Source: Capillidium heterosporum
Taxonomy: Eukaryota; Entomophthoromycota; Entomophthoromycetes; Entomophthorales; Capillidiaceae
Assembly (NCBI GenBank): GCA_016630905.1
Contig: WBMQ01000002.1
Location: 248,001 to 312,000, forward strand
DNA length: 64,000 nt
Direction: 5' to 3'
Position 1 is the stretch's first letter; each line of letters opens with the position of its first letter. Positions 44,906 to 55,050 of this stretch are shown here, piece by piece. The position numbers and the translations under genes were made by a program. The notes under the pieces are model-generated. The model saw only the letters and a program-made list of their open reading frames with translations. It made no database searches and was not told the origin of the DNA.

Positions 44906-45488
44906 GAATAAAGGCCTACTTCCGGCTAAGAAGGCCATATATAATATGTACAGTTTGCAACTTTTTGTCTACGCTTATATCTCATAACATTCGATCTATG
45001 TTGATTGGTTTTTCTATTGCCCTATAGCTTATTCTATCGATTAAATGATGGTATGATGTGAATAGAGGATATGGTAAATGCTATTCAATTACAGTCCAAG
45101 GGTTTCTAGGTACTGTTCATATTAAGATCCAAGTACTAGTTGCAACGATGCTCGGGTCTATAGTTTAAAATAATCTACCTTCATTTCTAATTTTCCGAAA
45201 CTCATCAATATATGCTGCTTCCTGAAATTAGCCTGTCTGGCTTCTTTCAACTAATAAGTTCGGATCTAACCTACGCATTAATTTTAACATTGCTGGTACC
45301 TCACCATGTATCTTTAAAGAAACTGCACTTTCTCAATATGGATGAGCATCACCTGACTTTAAGAGCTTGTCAAATCGGTACAAAATTGGTAATATTCGGA
45401 TAAACAGGTGGCTAAACATGATTTGTAGATTATCTCCAGCCTATATAAACTATACCGCAAGTCCAAATTTCAATCAAAAAGCGGGGGT
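44906..45488. other. spacer within thioredoxin array
   Basis: No supported gene. It should include the upstream region of the intact thioredoxin that follows. Confidence 0.5.
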
Positions 45489-45533
45489 ATATAAAGGGTT
45501 GACAAACTTTACATCGAACCAGTCTCAGCTTTT
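45489..45533 (+). promoter_or_regulatory. TATA box and CAGCTTTT element of thioredoxin A
   Basis: TATATAAAGG at about 45488-45497 and CAGCTTTT at 45526-45533, the latter 13 nt before the start codon. The pair is spaced about 35 nt, as in the receptor promoters. Confidence 0.5.
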
Positions 45534-45546
45534 TTTGCAAACTAAA

Positions 45547-45986
45547 ATGGTACGAGAACTAACAACCTACCAAGAATTCCTCAAAGTCATCGAAGGCAAC
45601 AAACCAGTAAGCAATCCAACGTCCTTGCCCTAAACATAAACTAGGTAGTCGTACACTTTTCAGCGGATTGGTGTGGGTAAGTCTATCTTGTCCTACAACT
45701 AGCTAATAATACCACTAGTCCGTGTAAGGAGATCTCACCCCAAATCGATAAACTCTCCAAAAGTTACCCAGGTGTTGAGTTTGTCGAGCTGGACGTCGAC
45801 AAAGTGACGGTAAGTTTCTTGTTTTAGTACGCAACCAACCTTTTTTGTAAATAGTATGCAGCACCAAACAGTCGAATTCGTAGTCTACCTTCTTTCATAC
45901 TATATAAAGATGGATACGATATGGGGTTGCGGACCGGTCCCAACCTCAAGGACGTCGAGGAGTTGATTTCCAGTGTCCCCAACTAA
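45547..45986 (+). CDS. thioredoxin A
   Basis: Four exons with introns of about 38-45 nt. It starts MVRELTTYQEFLKVIEGNKP; exon 2 gives VVVHFSADWCG, and exon 3 PCKEISPQIDKLSKSYPGVE, so the WCGPC redox centre is complete and split by an intron between Gly and Pro. Exon 4 encodes YAAPNSRIRSLPSFILYKDG, with the cis-Pro loop as SLPS, and the C-terminus is NLKDVEELISSVPN. About 103 residues, normal for a cytosolic thioredoxin, with no targeting sequence. It reduces disulfides in client proteins with thioredoxin reductase. It differs clearly in sequence from the other intact copy at 48189, so the two may not be redundant. It lies between decayed copies. Confidence 0.9.
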
Positions 45987-46830
45987 CTTTGTACCAATTC
46001 CATTTGTAGTAAATAAATTTATATATACTTTTCAAGCCACCACCTTTATTTCACGACTTTTACCTTAATAAACTTTATCGATCCTACTTAGTTGCCATAC
46101 CAGCAAATCGATAGTAGAGCTTAAAGGAATGATGTAGGTTTTAGAAACCTCTACTAGCCATCGTATATGCTAGAGCTTATTGCTGCATTCATACTGTATT
46201 GAAGTTTCCTATTTAAACCTACTTATCATTTCAAATCACTTCCTAAAAGCTGAATAAACAAGATCATTTTATATAAGGTAATGCATATCTGATGTTTTGT
46301 CTTTAATGTTCAGACTTCCAGCCACTCAATGAGCTTTAAATTGCTAGGATTCGTCAGCATACATCGTTGAAAGAACTGTGCATCACAAAGAAAGTTAAAT
46401 ACCACTGTTACAATCGCTACTTGGTCTGGAAAGACTAAAAAGGCATGATTCATCGAATAAAAACGAATCGAAAAAGAAATAAGCTATATATCTATGTAAT
46501 AAAAGGGATACTTGATTCATTTGAGTACTACGTCCATATAGTGATCTTTGTAGGAATTTTAATTGGCAGCACCTTAAGTAATTGTATGTAAATATTTAAA
46601 ACTTATAGACCAGATCTTTTATTGAAGATATCTGGAAAGTGCCTTGATCAGTGGTTTTCAATCTTGAGTTTTCTGCACTTGCATGAAAAACTTTAAACTA
46701 TGGGCATACCTTAATGAATTTTATCAGAAGTTTTATTCAATCCTGTGGGTTGGTCCTACAAGGTTGAAGCAACTTCAGCATAAAAGATCTTGTTTTCTAA
46801 ACTTCTCATTTTATATAAATTTGTATTAAC
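45987..46830. other. spacer within thioredoxin array
   Basis: AT-rich, no ORF over 60 codons; contains an ATAAATTTATA-rich 3' end for thioredoxin A. Confidence 0.5.
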
Positions 46831-47271
46831 ATGGTCAAAGAAGTCGAATCATTCCAAGAGTATAGTGGTAGAATCAACGGAAGCAAACCAGTACCCAACT
46901 TTTGTCAATTAGTTTTAACATTCAACTTTTTTAGTCAATCGTTCACTACATTATTAGTTAATCAAAATAAGTATATTTAAATTCGGTTAGCTATTAATTT
47001 TTGTATAGCAGGGATCGTGTAAGAGTATAAGTTGTATATTTGAACACTATTTCAAGATTTCCCTCAGGTTAAATGTATTAAAATTGATGTTAATAAAATA
47101 TCTGTAAGCTTTACATTTTTATTCAAATCTGTTAAATTTTGTTAGAAAGCTGCAGGACATGATGTGGTAAAAGTAGTTTTCTTCAAGCTGTATAAGAAAA
47201 GTATATTAATTAAAGCTTTTGTTGATAGCAGTGACCACAAACAGCAATTCGTAGTATCAATAGCTAATTAA
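46831..47271 (+). pseudogene. thioredoxin pseudogene 3
   Basis: The first exon is intact (MVKEVESFQEYSGRINGSKP) and very close to that of the intact gene at 48189. The active-site exon is decayed: only GSCKSIS near 47010 recalls GPCK, and the Trp is missing. A change of frame separates it from VKCIKIDVNKIS, which matches DFIKVDIDQVP. The last exon is open (KAAGHDVVKVVFFKLYKKSI then VVSIAN and TAA), but the conserved MPTF loop reads VVFF. The GTAAGC donor after the IDVNKIS exon and the TAG acceptor are kept. Best explained as a once-functional copy that lost its redox exon. Confidence 0.75.
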
Positions 47272-48188
47272 AGTTCAAAAATAACATTGTACCTTTTGTT
47301 TTGAAATTTAGTATATATATAAAAGTAGTATATGTTCTTTTTACTGGAGTGCTACATCCGTGGCTACTATTCTGCTATTACTTTAATTCAAAGTAGTTTG
47401 TAACTCAAATATAGCTTTATTAAAATACCTCAACATTCAAATATAAACTAGTTGTAATCCATTTGAACAGATTGCTATTCTATTCTATATATTTACATTT
47501 TGATATTGATCTACTCAAGGGGCTTTTTATTTTGGGTTCATCAACCATATTGCAAAGAAAGTTAATGTGCTAAATTAAACATTCTATATAACGAAAGATA
47601 AGAAATTTGAGCAAGTCCAACCTATAGCAGAAGTTGAAAGTTACTCATAAAAATGTACTGCAAAAGGTACATTCTAAAATATTGAGAAAGTCGATACAAT
47701 TTTTGATTAGAACTTTTTAGCTTTATATTGAGGTTTATCCCTTACATACTTCCAATTTCTATTCACTAATTGATACTATACTTCCTTACCACTTAAATTG
47801 ACGGTATTCAGCATTATAAATACAACTACACTTGCTTAAAAAATTTCTAACGAAACTCATTAATACATACCAATAATTTACGGCTTATTGTGCAAAAGTC
47901 CAGCTGCTCATAAAAGGTTGAGTTTCACGGATCTAAAATGACATCTCTCCAAACCAACTGCACTTTTAATTTGCAAACCTTACTTTTGAAAGGCAATCAA
48001 AAATTTATCACCAAAATGATGCAATTGTGTAGCCCCTATAGGTCCGTATTCAACTTTCATTGGTAAAAATTTGTAAGCAGCAATCAGATTAGTAATTTTG
48101 ATAAAATTCAATTACGCGAATCTAATATAAAAGCCATTAACCTACCTTTACCTTTCTCTTTTACATATAAATTATACAACAGAACAAA
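47272..48188. other. spacer before thioredoxin B
   Basis: No ORF over 60 codons. The last about 60 nt before the next start codon (TTTCTCTTTTACATATAAATT) look like its core promoter. Confidence 0.45.
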
Positions 48189-48645
48189 ATGGTTAAAGTC
48201 ATCACCTCTTTCCAAGAATACAACGAAGCCATCAACGGACCCAAACCTGTAACCATTTATATTCAATTGGTTTTTCTAAAGTTTTGAAATTGTAGGTAAT
48301 TGTCGATTACTTTGCCGAGTGGTGTGGGTAAGTACTTTTAACTCCAACTCCTACTAACAAAGCTTTACTTTATAGCCCCTGCAAGGTCGTAGCTCCTAAA
48401 TTTGAGGATTTGTCCAAAGAAGTCACCGACGTAGACTTCATAAAGGTTGACATTGATCAAGTTCCCGTAAGCTATTCCTTTTTAAATTAGGTAATTAATT
48501 CTTTGCTATGTAGGAAGCTGCCCAAGCCGCCAAGGTAACTGCTATGCCCACCTTCAAATTGTTCAAGAACGGTGCTGAAGTTGAAACTATTATTGGTGCC
48601 AACGTGCCGAAGTTGATCGCCTTGGCCAAGAATGCTAACGCCTAA
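48189..48645 (+). CDS. thioredoxin B
   Basis: Four exons with the same intron positions as thioredoxin A. It starts MVKVITSFQEYNEAINGPKP; exons 2 and 3 give VIVDYFAEWCG and PCKVVAPKFEDLSKEVTDVD, so WCGPC is complete. Exon 4 is EAAQAAKVTAMPTFKLFKNG, with the cis-Pro loop as AMPTF, ending LIALAKNANA. The Asp after VIV is the buried Asp (position 26 in E. coli thioredoxin). It is the more canonical of the two intact copies and has better codon quality, suggesting the main cytosolic thioredoxin. It is the closest relative of pseudogenes 1 and 3. Confidence 0.93.
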
Positions 48646-50545
48646 ATCTATTAAATATGTAAAAGATTTTTTAAACCTTTGCATCTATTTTAGCTTTTTT
48701 GAATCCTTGATTTGTAAATTTGATACATCGATATGGCTTTTATTGAAGCCTTGTACTTGTTTTGATTAGTTTACACAGTAGCTTTTAAGGTAGTAGTGGA
48801 AGAGACGGAAAGAATTTACAACCAATATGGATTTTAAACCAAATAGCACAGTATTGAAGTACGAACTAGAAGTAGCTTATCTAAATAGATAGCTGCTATT
48901 CCTTTTATCTTTTTCAAACTAAATTGGTTTTCCATCTTTGATATTTTCCAGCTTTAGCTTTTTGCGTCCGCTTAATGAGCTGGTATACTTATCACTTCCT
49001 TGAAGCTTACAACATCATAATGGATTTTTCAATATACTTTATCTTTATTTAACTTGTAACTTGTTTCCTTATATTAGTATCCTCCTTTTAAGGTTACTCT
49101 TTTGCCTTTGAAAACTTATGAGCACTGCTTTGTATTGATAATCCTCAGTAATATTTATATATTCGAAAGTTTTATGTTTGATATAACAGCCATCGATATC
49201 TATAGATTCCTTGAAAATGCGCTTAGGTCATTTCCTATCTTACTTTTGTATATATCTTTATAGTAAGTAGGAAATGGCCTTAGTGCAATATGAAGGTGCT
49301 GTTAATAGATATAAATTCTTGGATACTCTCCTTCTACTGTCAACGTAATGGGCTCCTATCCAGTTATGTAGTAAACATTTTTGATCTAGGAGTCTAAACC
49401 TATTTTCGAACACTAGCAAAGAAAGTAATATATCTGTATATCAATTTGTTGGAAGAATGAAGCGATATTTGGGTATATATTGATAGGAAACAGCTAGTAT
49501 TGCCCAAGATAGTAAATAAGAGCTTAAACCATTTTCATGGTACAGATGCTTAGGATAGGGTAAAAATTATTTGCTTTCCAAGTGCAATAGATAGTTTCAT
49601 CCATCAATAGAAGTTTGTAGATTGGATAGGAATCCTCAGCTGAAAACTTATATTAATTGCAAGTGATGCTAAGCTTCATACTAAATAGCCCATTTTACGT
49701 ATTAAAATAATGGATGTAATAGAATATATATACACTTCCTCTTTATTTGAAATCTCAATATTTTTATTAAAAAGTGAAAAGCATATCTTAATATATGTAA
49801 CACATTCTATTAAACCTCATATAGATACGATTGGATATTCCATTAGACTTTATAAACTGCTTCAAAACGACAGGCTGTTTATATAACTAAATTTAGCTTC
49901 ATTTTAAAGTTTGGAGCTTGGACTGCCAAGTCCCAAACTATAGCTAGAATTGGTGTTCAGCAATGCACATTCTGGACCTCGATATCAAGAATATGAAGCA
50001 ACGAGGTTGCTGGTAACCGTTATTCTACAGCTTTTTACAAATTGGACGTTGGAGTTTAGTTTAGTTGCTTTTGGAATTCCTAAATCGCTACTCCTTAATT
50101 TGGTCTAGTAAAGCATGTTAACCAACTAAGGTACCATGAAGATCTTTGAAGTTAGTCTAGCTGGAGTAAATGATGTAAACTCCCTTAGATTTCGGCAATA
50201 TTGTGTACTATTTCAAGCCTTCAGATGGATGGATTTTGAAGTTTAGCTGGAAAGATGACGGAAATTTTTGACGCTATCATTACAGCTAGGTGAAACTTTA
50301 TAAGCCTTTAAATTTATCTACGTTCAAGCCACGATTCTTCTCCAAGTTTAGTCATTTAAGTCTAGCTCATCTTTCCAAACCAATAGCCTACCCATATATC
50401 TAACTAACATTGGTCAAAATGTACCTAAACCAAGTCTCACATCGTTTGTAAGACTTGAGTAATCTTATAATGCATACCTCGCAAAAAGTATAAAAGGGTG
50501 TCTATTTTCCAAATCCTTAAACTTTATATCCCAACTTTAATAAAT
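48646..50545. other. spacer between thioredoxin B and small secreted peptide
   Basis: About 1.9 kb, AT-rich, with no ORF over 65 codons and no recognised remnant. Confidence 0.5.
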
Positions 50546-50785
50546 ATGAAGTTCTTATCTCTAACCGTTGCCGCCGCCACCATCTCCGGTGTCTTCTGCC
50601 AGGCTTCTGCCATCTCCTCAGCTCAGAGTGCCCTCTCTAGCGCCCAGAGTTCTATAAGCTCGGCCCAATCCAAACTTAGTTCGGCTGCCAGTGCTGCCCA
50701 CTCTTCGGACGCCCAAACCAACAAGAAAGAGCTGTTGGCTGTCGCCGCTGCTGCTATCACTTCTATTTATTACTGCCTTGCCTAA
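50546..50785 (+). CDS. small secreted Ala/Ser heptad-repeat protein
   Basis: 79 residues in one exon from ATG 50546, with a TATA-like TATAAAAGGG about 58 nt upstream. The signal peptide is MKFLSLTVAAATISGVFCQA. The mature part contains four tandem heptads: ISSAQSA, LSSAQSS, ISSAQSK, LSSAASA, with Ile/Leu at every first position. A short polar linker (HSSDAQTNKKE) is followed by a hydrophobic C-terminal tail (LLAVAAAAITSIYYCLA). This could be a GPI-anchor signal or membrane-associating helix. Codon use is high-quality and GC-richer than the surroundings, suggesting strong expression. I recognise no family. It could be a wall or surface peptide, judged only from its layout. Confidence 0.7.
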   Translation: MKFLSLTVAAATISGVFCQASAISSAQSALSSAQSSISSAQSKLSSAASAAHSSDAQTNKKELLAVAAAAITSIYYCLA

Positions 50786-51743
50786 GAGGTGTATTAACGT
50801 ATTAAAACTAAGCTATATTTTTTATATTTTTCGGCTGTGTAAATATTATTGTAATTATCCGTCCTACATTTTTCTATTTCTATCCTTTTACCACTACTGT
50901 TGCCTATACAACTTATATCGACTGTTGAATAGATAAATAGATCCATACTATAGACGATATAGCCATCAAGTCTAATAAATCTATATTTTCAATACATTCT
51001 AAAGTCTATTCAAGTAGTGTTATGGGTATTTTTATTGACCTATTGCAAATTTATTGCCATTGAAGCGATACAGATAAGCCAAACCAACAGATTCGATCAT
51101 ATAGTCCTACACCCATTATTCATCAACTATATATATAAAACTAAAACAGGCCAACAGTAGTAAAAAGAGAATGATCCGTTATCCTATAACAGCTTTAATA
51201 AATTGAAATTTTTGAAAAGTAGACATCTATTAAATAGATAGCCTTCTAGTGCAATAAATTCTATCGAGTTGTGGTCTACAAGAGTAATAGTAAATAGCAC
51301 AGTTATATACGAACTTAAAGCTGAAAATATAGACACAAGATGGGCACCTTTAGCCAAAAGTTATCAATAAAAGACCTAGTTCTCAATAACGAAGGTCTAC
51401 TAAGACATATTACAAACTAGAGACTATATAGAAACGCCCTTCAACGCTACTACAATATGTTGTTAAGGTTTAAGCTACACTTAAAAGATGTATACCAAGC
51501 GAAGCTTCAACCCTCTGCATAAAGGCGTCCAAACTTACATTTTTATTTAAAGAATTCCAATTGTCAATTATAATTTCCAAACAGAATCCTAAAAAATGTT
51601 GAACCGAAAAGTCAGGGGAACAAACTTTTACAATCTGAAACAGATGTTTAGTGTTGGAAAAGTGTCCGAGTAGTAACATTCAGGTTGATAGAAGCACTTA
51701 GCTTATCTAAAGTTATCTAATAGGCCAAGCTTATACATTTCAA
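50786..51743. other. spacer after small secreted peptide
   Basis: AT-rich. The minus-strand ORF at 51470-51679 has no recognised motif and is not called. Confidence 0.45.
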
Positions 51744-52010
51744 CATGCCTTTAGATTATCAACTGATGATTGTTAGAGTTTTGAAAGGTAATCAATCTAC
51801 GTTTAGGTAAGTACTCCAAAAACTTCAAGATCGAAAAGATTAGCTACTCAATTTTATAGATGCATCTATTTATACAAATTTGACTGAACCTATATTTGAA
51901 GGTATACCACCCAGTCAAAATCAACGCTGTCTATAAAGTTAAATATCCAGCCTCAACTGATATCCGCAAACAAGGCATCTGCACCTTTACCCTTCAAAAC
52001 AATAGTAGGT
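51744..52010 (+). pseudogene. possible ubiquitin-like gene relic
   Basis: A plus-strand stretch with exon-like pieces: MPLDYQLMIVRVLKGNQSTF, a GTAAGT...TATAG intron-like gap, then DASIYTNLTEPIFEGIPPSQ followed by NQRCL and a stop. EGIPPxQ-QR-L is the hallmark loop of ubiquitin and NEDD8 (EGIPPDQQRL). A change of frame later, LSIKLNIQ resembles the LSDYNIQ strand, with the intervening LIFAGKQLEDGR segment missing. The N-terminal MIVRV resembles the first strand of NEDD8-like proteins. No complete frame exists, so if real it is a decayed gene. Called on short motifs only. Confidence 0.3.
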
Positions 52011-52206
52011 CATACCTACCAACAAATTTTCAAAGCTTATCAAAGCAAATCAAAAATATTAAAAAATAAAGCTTTATTTTCCATGTCAACCTCTATATCT
52101 ATCAACTCTTTTAAATGTAAAGTCGATGCTATCAACTTTAAAAATAACTCAAAATACAAGGCTCTACTTCGCTGTTAGATTGAACTTCTTTAACAAAGGT
52201 CGATGC

Positions 52207-54495
52207 TTAGTGGTGTCCCTTATTACCACCTAAAGTTATAAAAATTAGTATCGTAGTTGGAAATTCGTTATATCCTTACCCTTTGACTTCTTGCCATTCT
52301 TTTTCTTATCGTCATCCTCCTTGAACCAAGTCCTCTTAGGTCGTGATTTGATCTCCTCGCTGTATACTAGTAAATTAGTAGCCTTGTTCACTTGCATCTC
52401 AGCTTGAGCAATCTAAAAGGTAAAAAATATAAGCCTCAAATCCAAAATGCAATATCAAAATGTAAACAGTACCTCTTTCTCCTCTTTTTCTTCCTTCAAG
52501 ATCAATTGGATCTTTTCCTTTAGCTTATCCAGCTTCTTATTAACTTTAGCCAAAGTCTCGGCATCGATACTTCGCTGCCTAATTTTGGAAGTAAAAGTTC
52601 CGTCGCTACTCTGCAACGTCTCCCCGTTGGCTGATCTAATAGCCAACTTCAAAATCTTGCGGTCGGCCTCACCAACCAAGGAGATAGCACGCCCCGAGCG
52701 ACCGGCACGGGCGGTACGTCCTACCCTATGGAGGTAAGGGGCGATCATAGAGGGAAGCTGGTAGTTGATGACGGTGTCTACACCTTGGATATCTAGACCT
52801 CGAGATGCTAGGTCAGTTCGCTAGTAAAAAGTCCACTTCACCATCACGAAATTGCTCGAGGGATTGCATACGCTACATTGAAATTTTAGTTTAAACAGAA
52901 ATTATCTATAAAAGCTACCATTTCCTGAGTCAGGTTGCCGTGCAGTTCAGCCGCCTTGAGGCCGAGCAATCCAAAAACGATCTTCATCTGGTGGGCAGCT
53001 GCTTTAGATTTGAAGAAGACGATACATTTGTGCTTGAAACTCTTGCACAAACTGACTAACATGGCGGCTCGATCCGACTCACGGTGGGCGCGCACACGGA
53101 CGAACTCTTGAGTCAACCGCTTGGCAGCCGTGTTGCCACTGTCGACCATCAGACGTACGGGACGTTTCAACGACATGCGGATCAATTGGTCGACGTTGTC
53201 AGTCATGGTAGCTGAGAACAGCATTGTCTGACGTTGGTCGGGGCAGGCCTGGATAATCTGATTCAACTCCTCGGCAAACCCATCCTCCAGCATCCTATCG
53301 GCCTCATCCATGACAAGGATCTCGATGGATTCCAAGTTGAAGCTGCTGGCATTACGTACGTGGTCAATTAATCGACCGGGGGTGGCAATGACAAAGTCGG
53401 GGCGCGTTTTGAGTACCGCTTCCTGGGATTTAAGGCTGAGACCACCTAAAATAAAAAATAATTAGAGATTGATGCTTAAGTTGGGAAGCTTACCAACACA
53501 GAGACAGAAGGTAATGTCGGTGAAGGCAGCTAGTTTGGTAGCGACGTTGTGGCACTGTATAGCCAACTCACGAGTCGGACACAGGACCAAAACTCGCGTC
53601 AGTGGCGTTGCCTTGGGACGGTAGAGTAAACGTTCGATGATGGGGACAATGAAGGCTGCTGTTTTACCAGAACCGGTGACAGCTCCACCGCACACATCTT
53701 TACCCATCAACGCGACTGGTATAGCTCGAGATTGAATAGGAGTTGGCCTTACGAACCCTAAGTTAGTTAAACCTTTGATGAGAGGACGGGATAAGTTCAT
53801 TTGGTTAAAGCTGTCGGCAGTGGCAACAGCAGTATCCGATTCGGGGGCAAAGTATTCGGCCTTACGCTTCAAACTTTCTTCATCCTCTACTTCATCCGAC
53901 AAATCGGAATCACTGTCCATGTCGATGGTGTTGACCTTACGACGCTTGGTTGAATTTTCTTCCTCCTCACTTTCCTCTTCCTCTTCCTCCTCATCCAAGC
54001 TATCAACAGAGCCCAAGTCGTCATCACTACCATCTTCAGCCTTAGATTTAGCAAGTTGGATGAGCAATCTTGGAGTCCAAGGATGTACGTCCAGATAAGT
54101 TCCTAGGTTTCAAACTAGACTTGGCCGAGTCAAACTCCAAAGTCTTGAACTGTTTGAAAACGGTTGCTTGATCGACCTCCAAGTCGAAGGTAAAGGTTGG
54201 AATCCAGTTCCATGTCATTAGCTTCCTTGTTAGATTTCTTGGTTTTTGGCTTGATAGCGTCATTTTCCAAGTCGGATTCTACATCTTCGAGGGAGGCATC
54301 GTCTTCAATAGTAAAGATGAAATCGTCATCCTGGGCTGCAATTGAATTTGTAGTGGATTTGCTCTGATGCTTACTCTTGTCGCTACCTTTGATTTTCGGT
54401 TGCTGAGTCCCATTCTTAGCTTGGGTTGGCTTATGCGCGACAGTCGGTTGCTGCTTCTGCTTTGAACCTTGTTGACTTTTACCTTTTTTACCCAT
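52207..54495 (-). CDS. DRS1: DRS1/DDX27-type DEAD-box RNA helicase, with frame breaks
   Basis: Minus strand, start ATG at 54495 ([16 protein letters not shown]). An acidic N-terminus is followed by the Q motif ([15 protein letters not shown]), motif I ([11 protein letters not shown]), [18 protein letters not shown] ([14 protein letters not shown]), SAT (LFSATMTD), HGNLTQEM and [13 protein letters not shown]. The C-terminal tail EEKEEKE...[12 protein letters not shown] and RPKRTWF is specific to DRS1, needed for 60S ribosome assembly in the nucleolus. Introns fall after CVG, QEM, EEKEEKE and KSKG. Two problems: motif V ([11 protein letters not shown]) is one base out of frame with the preceding LLA at 52817-52818; and the N-terminus changes frame near 54195 and again near 54060-54110. 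The latter can be explained by two +1 shifts or by one 74-nt intron with the weak donor GTCGAT. Confidence 0.85.
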
Positions 54496-55050
54496 CTTCG
54501 AGAATACAAAATGAAATTTGAAAATTTTTTGGATCTTACCATCTCGAATCAATCAATTGCTATCGACAGCTGTCATTGGTCAGTTAAAAACTACAATTTT
54601 CAACAGAATTTTGGCAGTTTTTGAATAGGAAATAAAGGAATGTAGATGATGAATGATGGCTGTAGCATTTACTTTAAGTAAAACTATTGTTAATGGATAT
54701 TGGTATCTAAGGCGATAATGTATTTAGAAAATCCAGTATTTGGAGACTCCTGCACTTGCCTTTAAAGCCTATATAGGTACATAGTCTTACCAGATAGTGT
54801 TAAATCAGATTGTTAATTTCTAGAGCTTAGAACAATAAAATGTGGATGTATTCTTTTGATATAAACTGTATGAAATCAACAATTGAAAAATAGATATGTA
54901 AAGAAGCCTATGATGGTACTCCAGCTATAGATATATTTAAGTGTTGAGTTTTTCGAAACAAAATAACCTTCTCAATATAATATACCTTTAATAACGCTCA
55001 CACAAAACAAGTTTATTAAAAATAATTAGTACTTATAAAATCTGCGCTAC
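54496..55050. other. spacer between POT transporter and DRS1
   Basis: AT-rich; contains the DRS1 promoter side and the 3' end of the transporter gene. No ORF. Confidence 0.5.
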
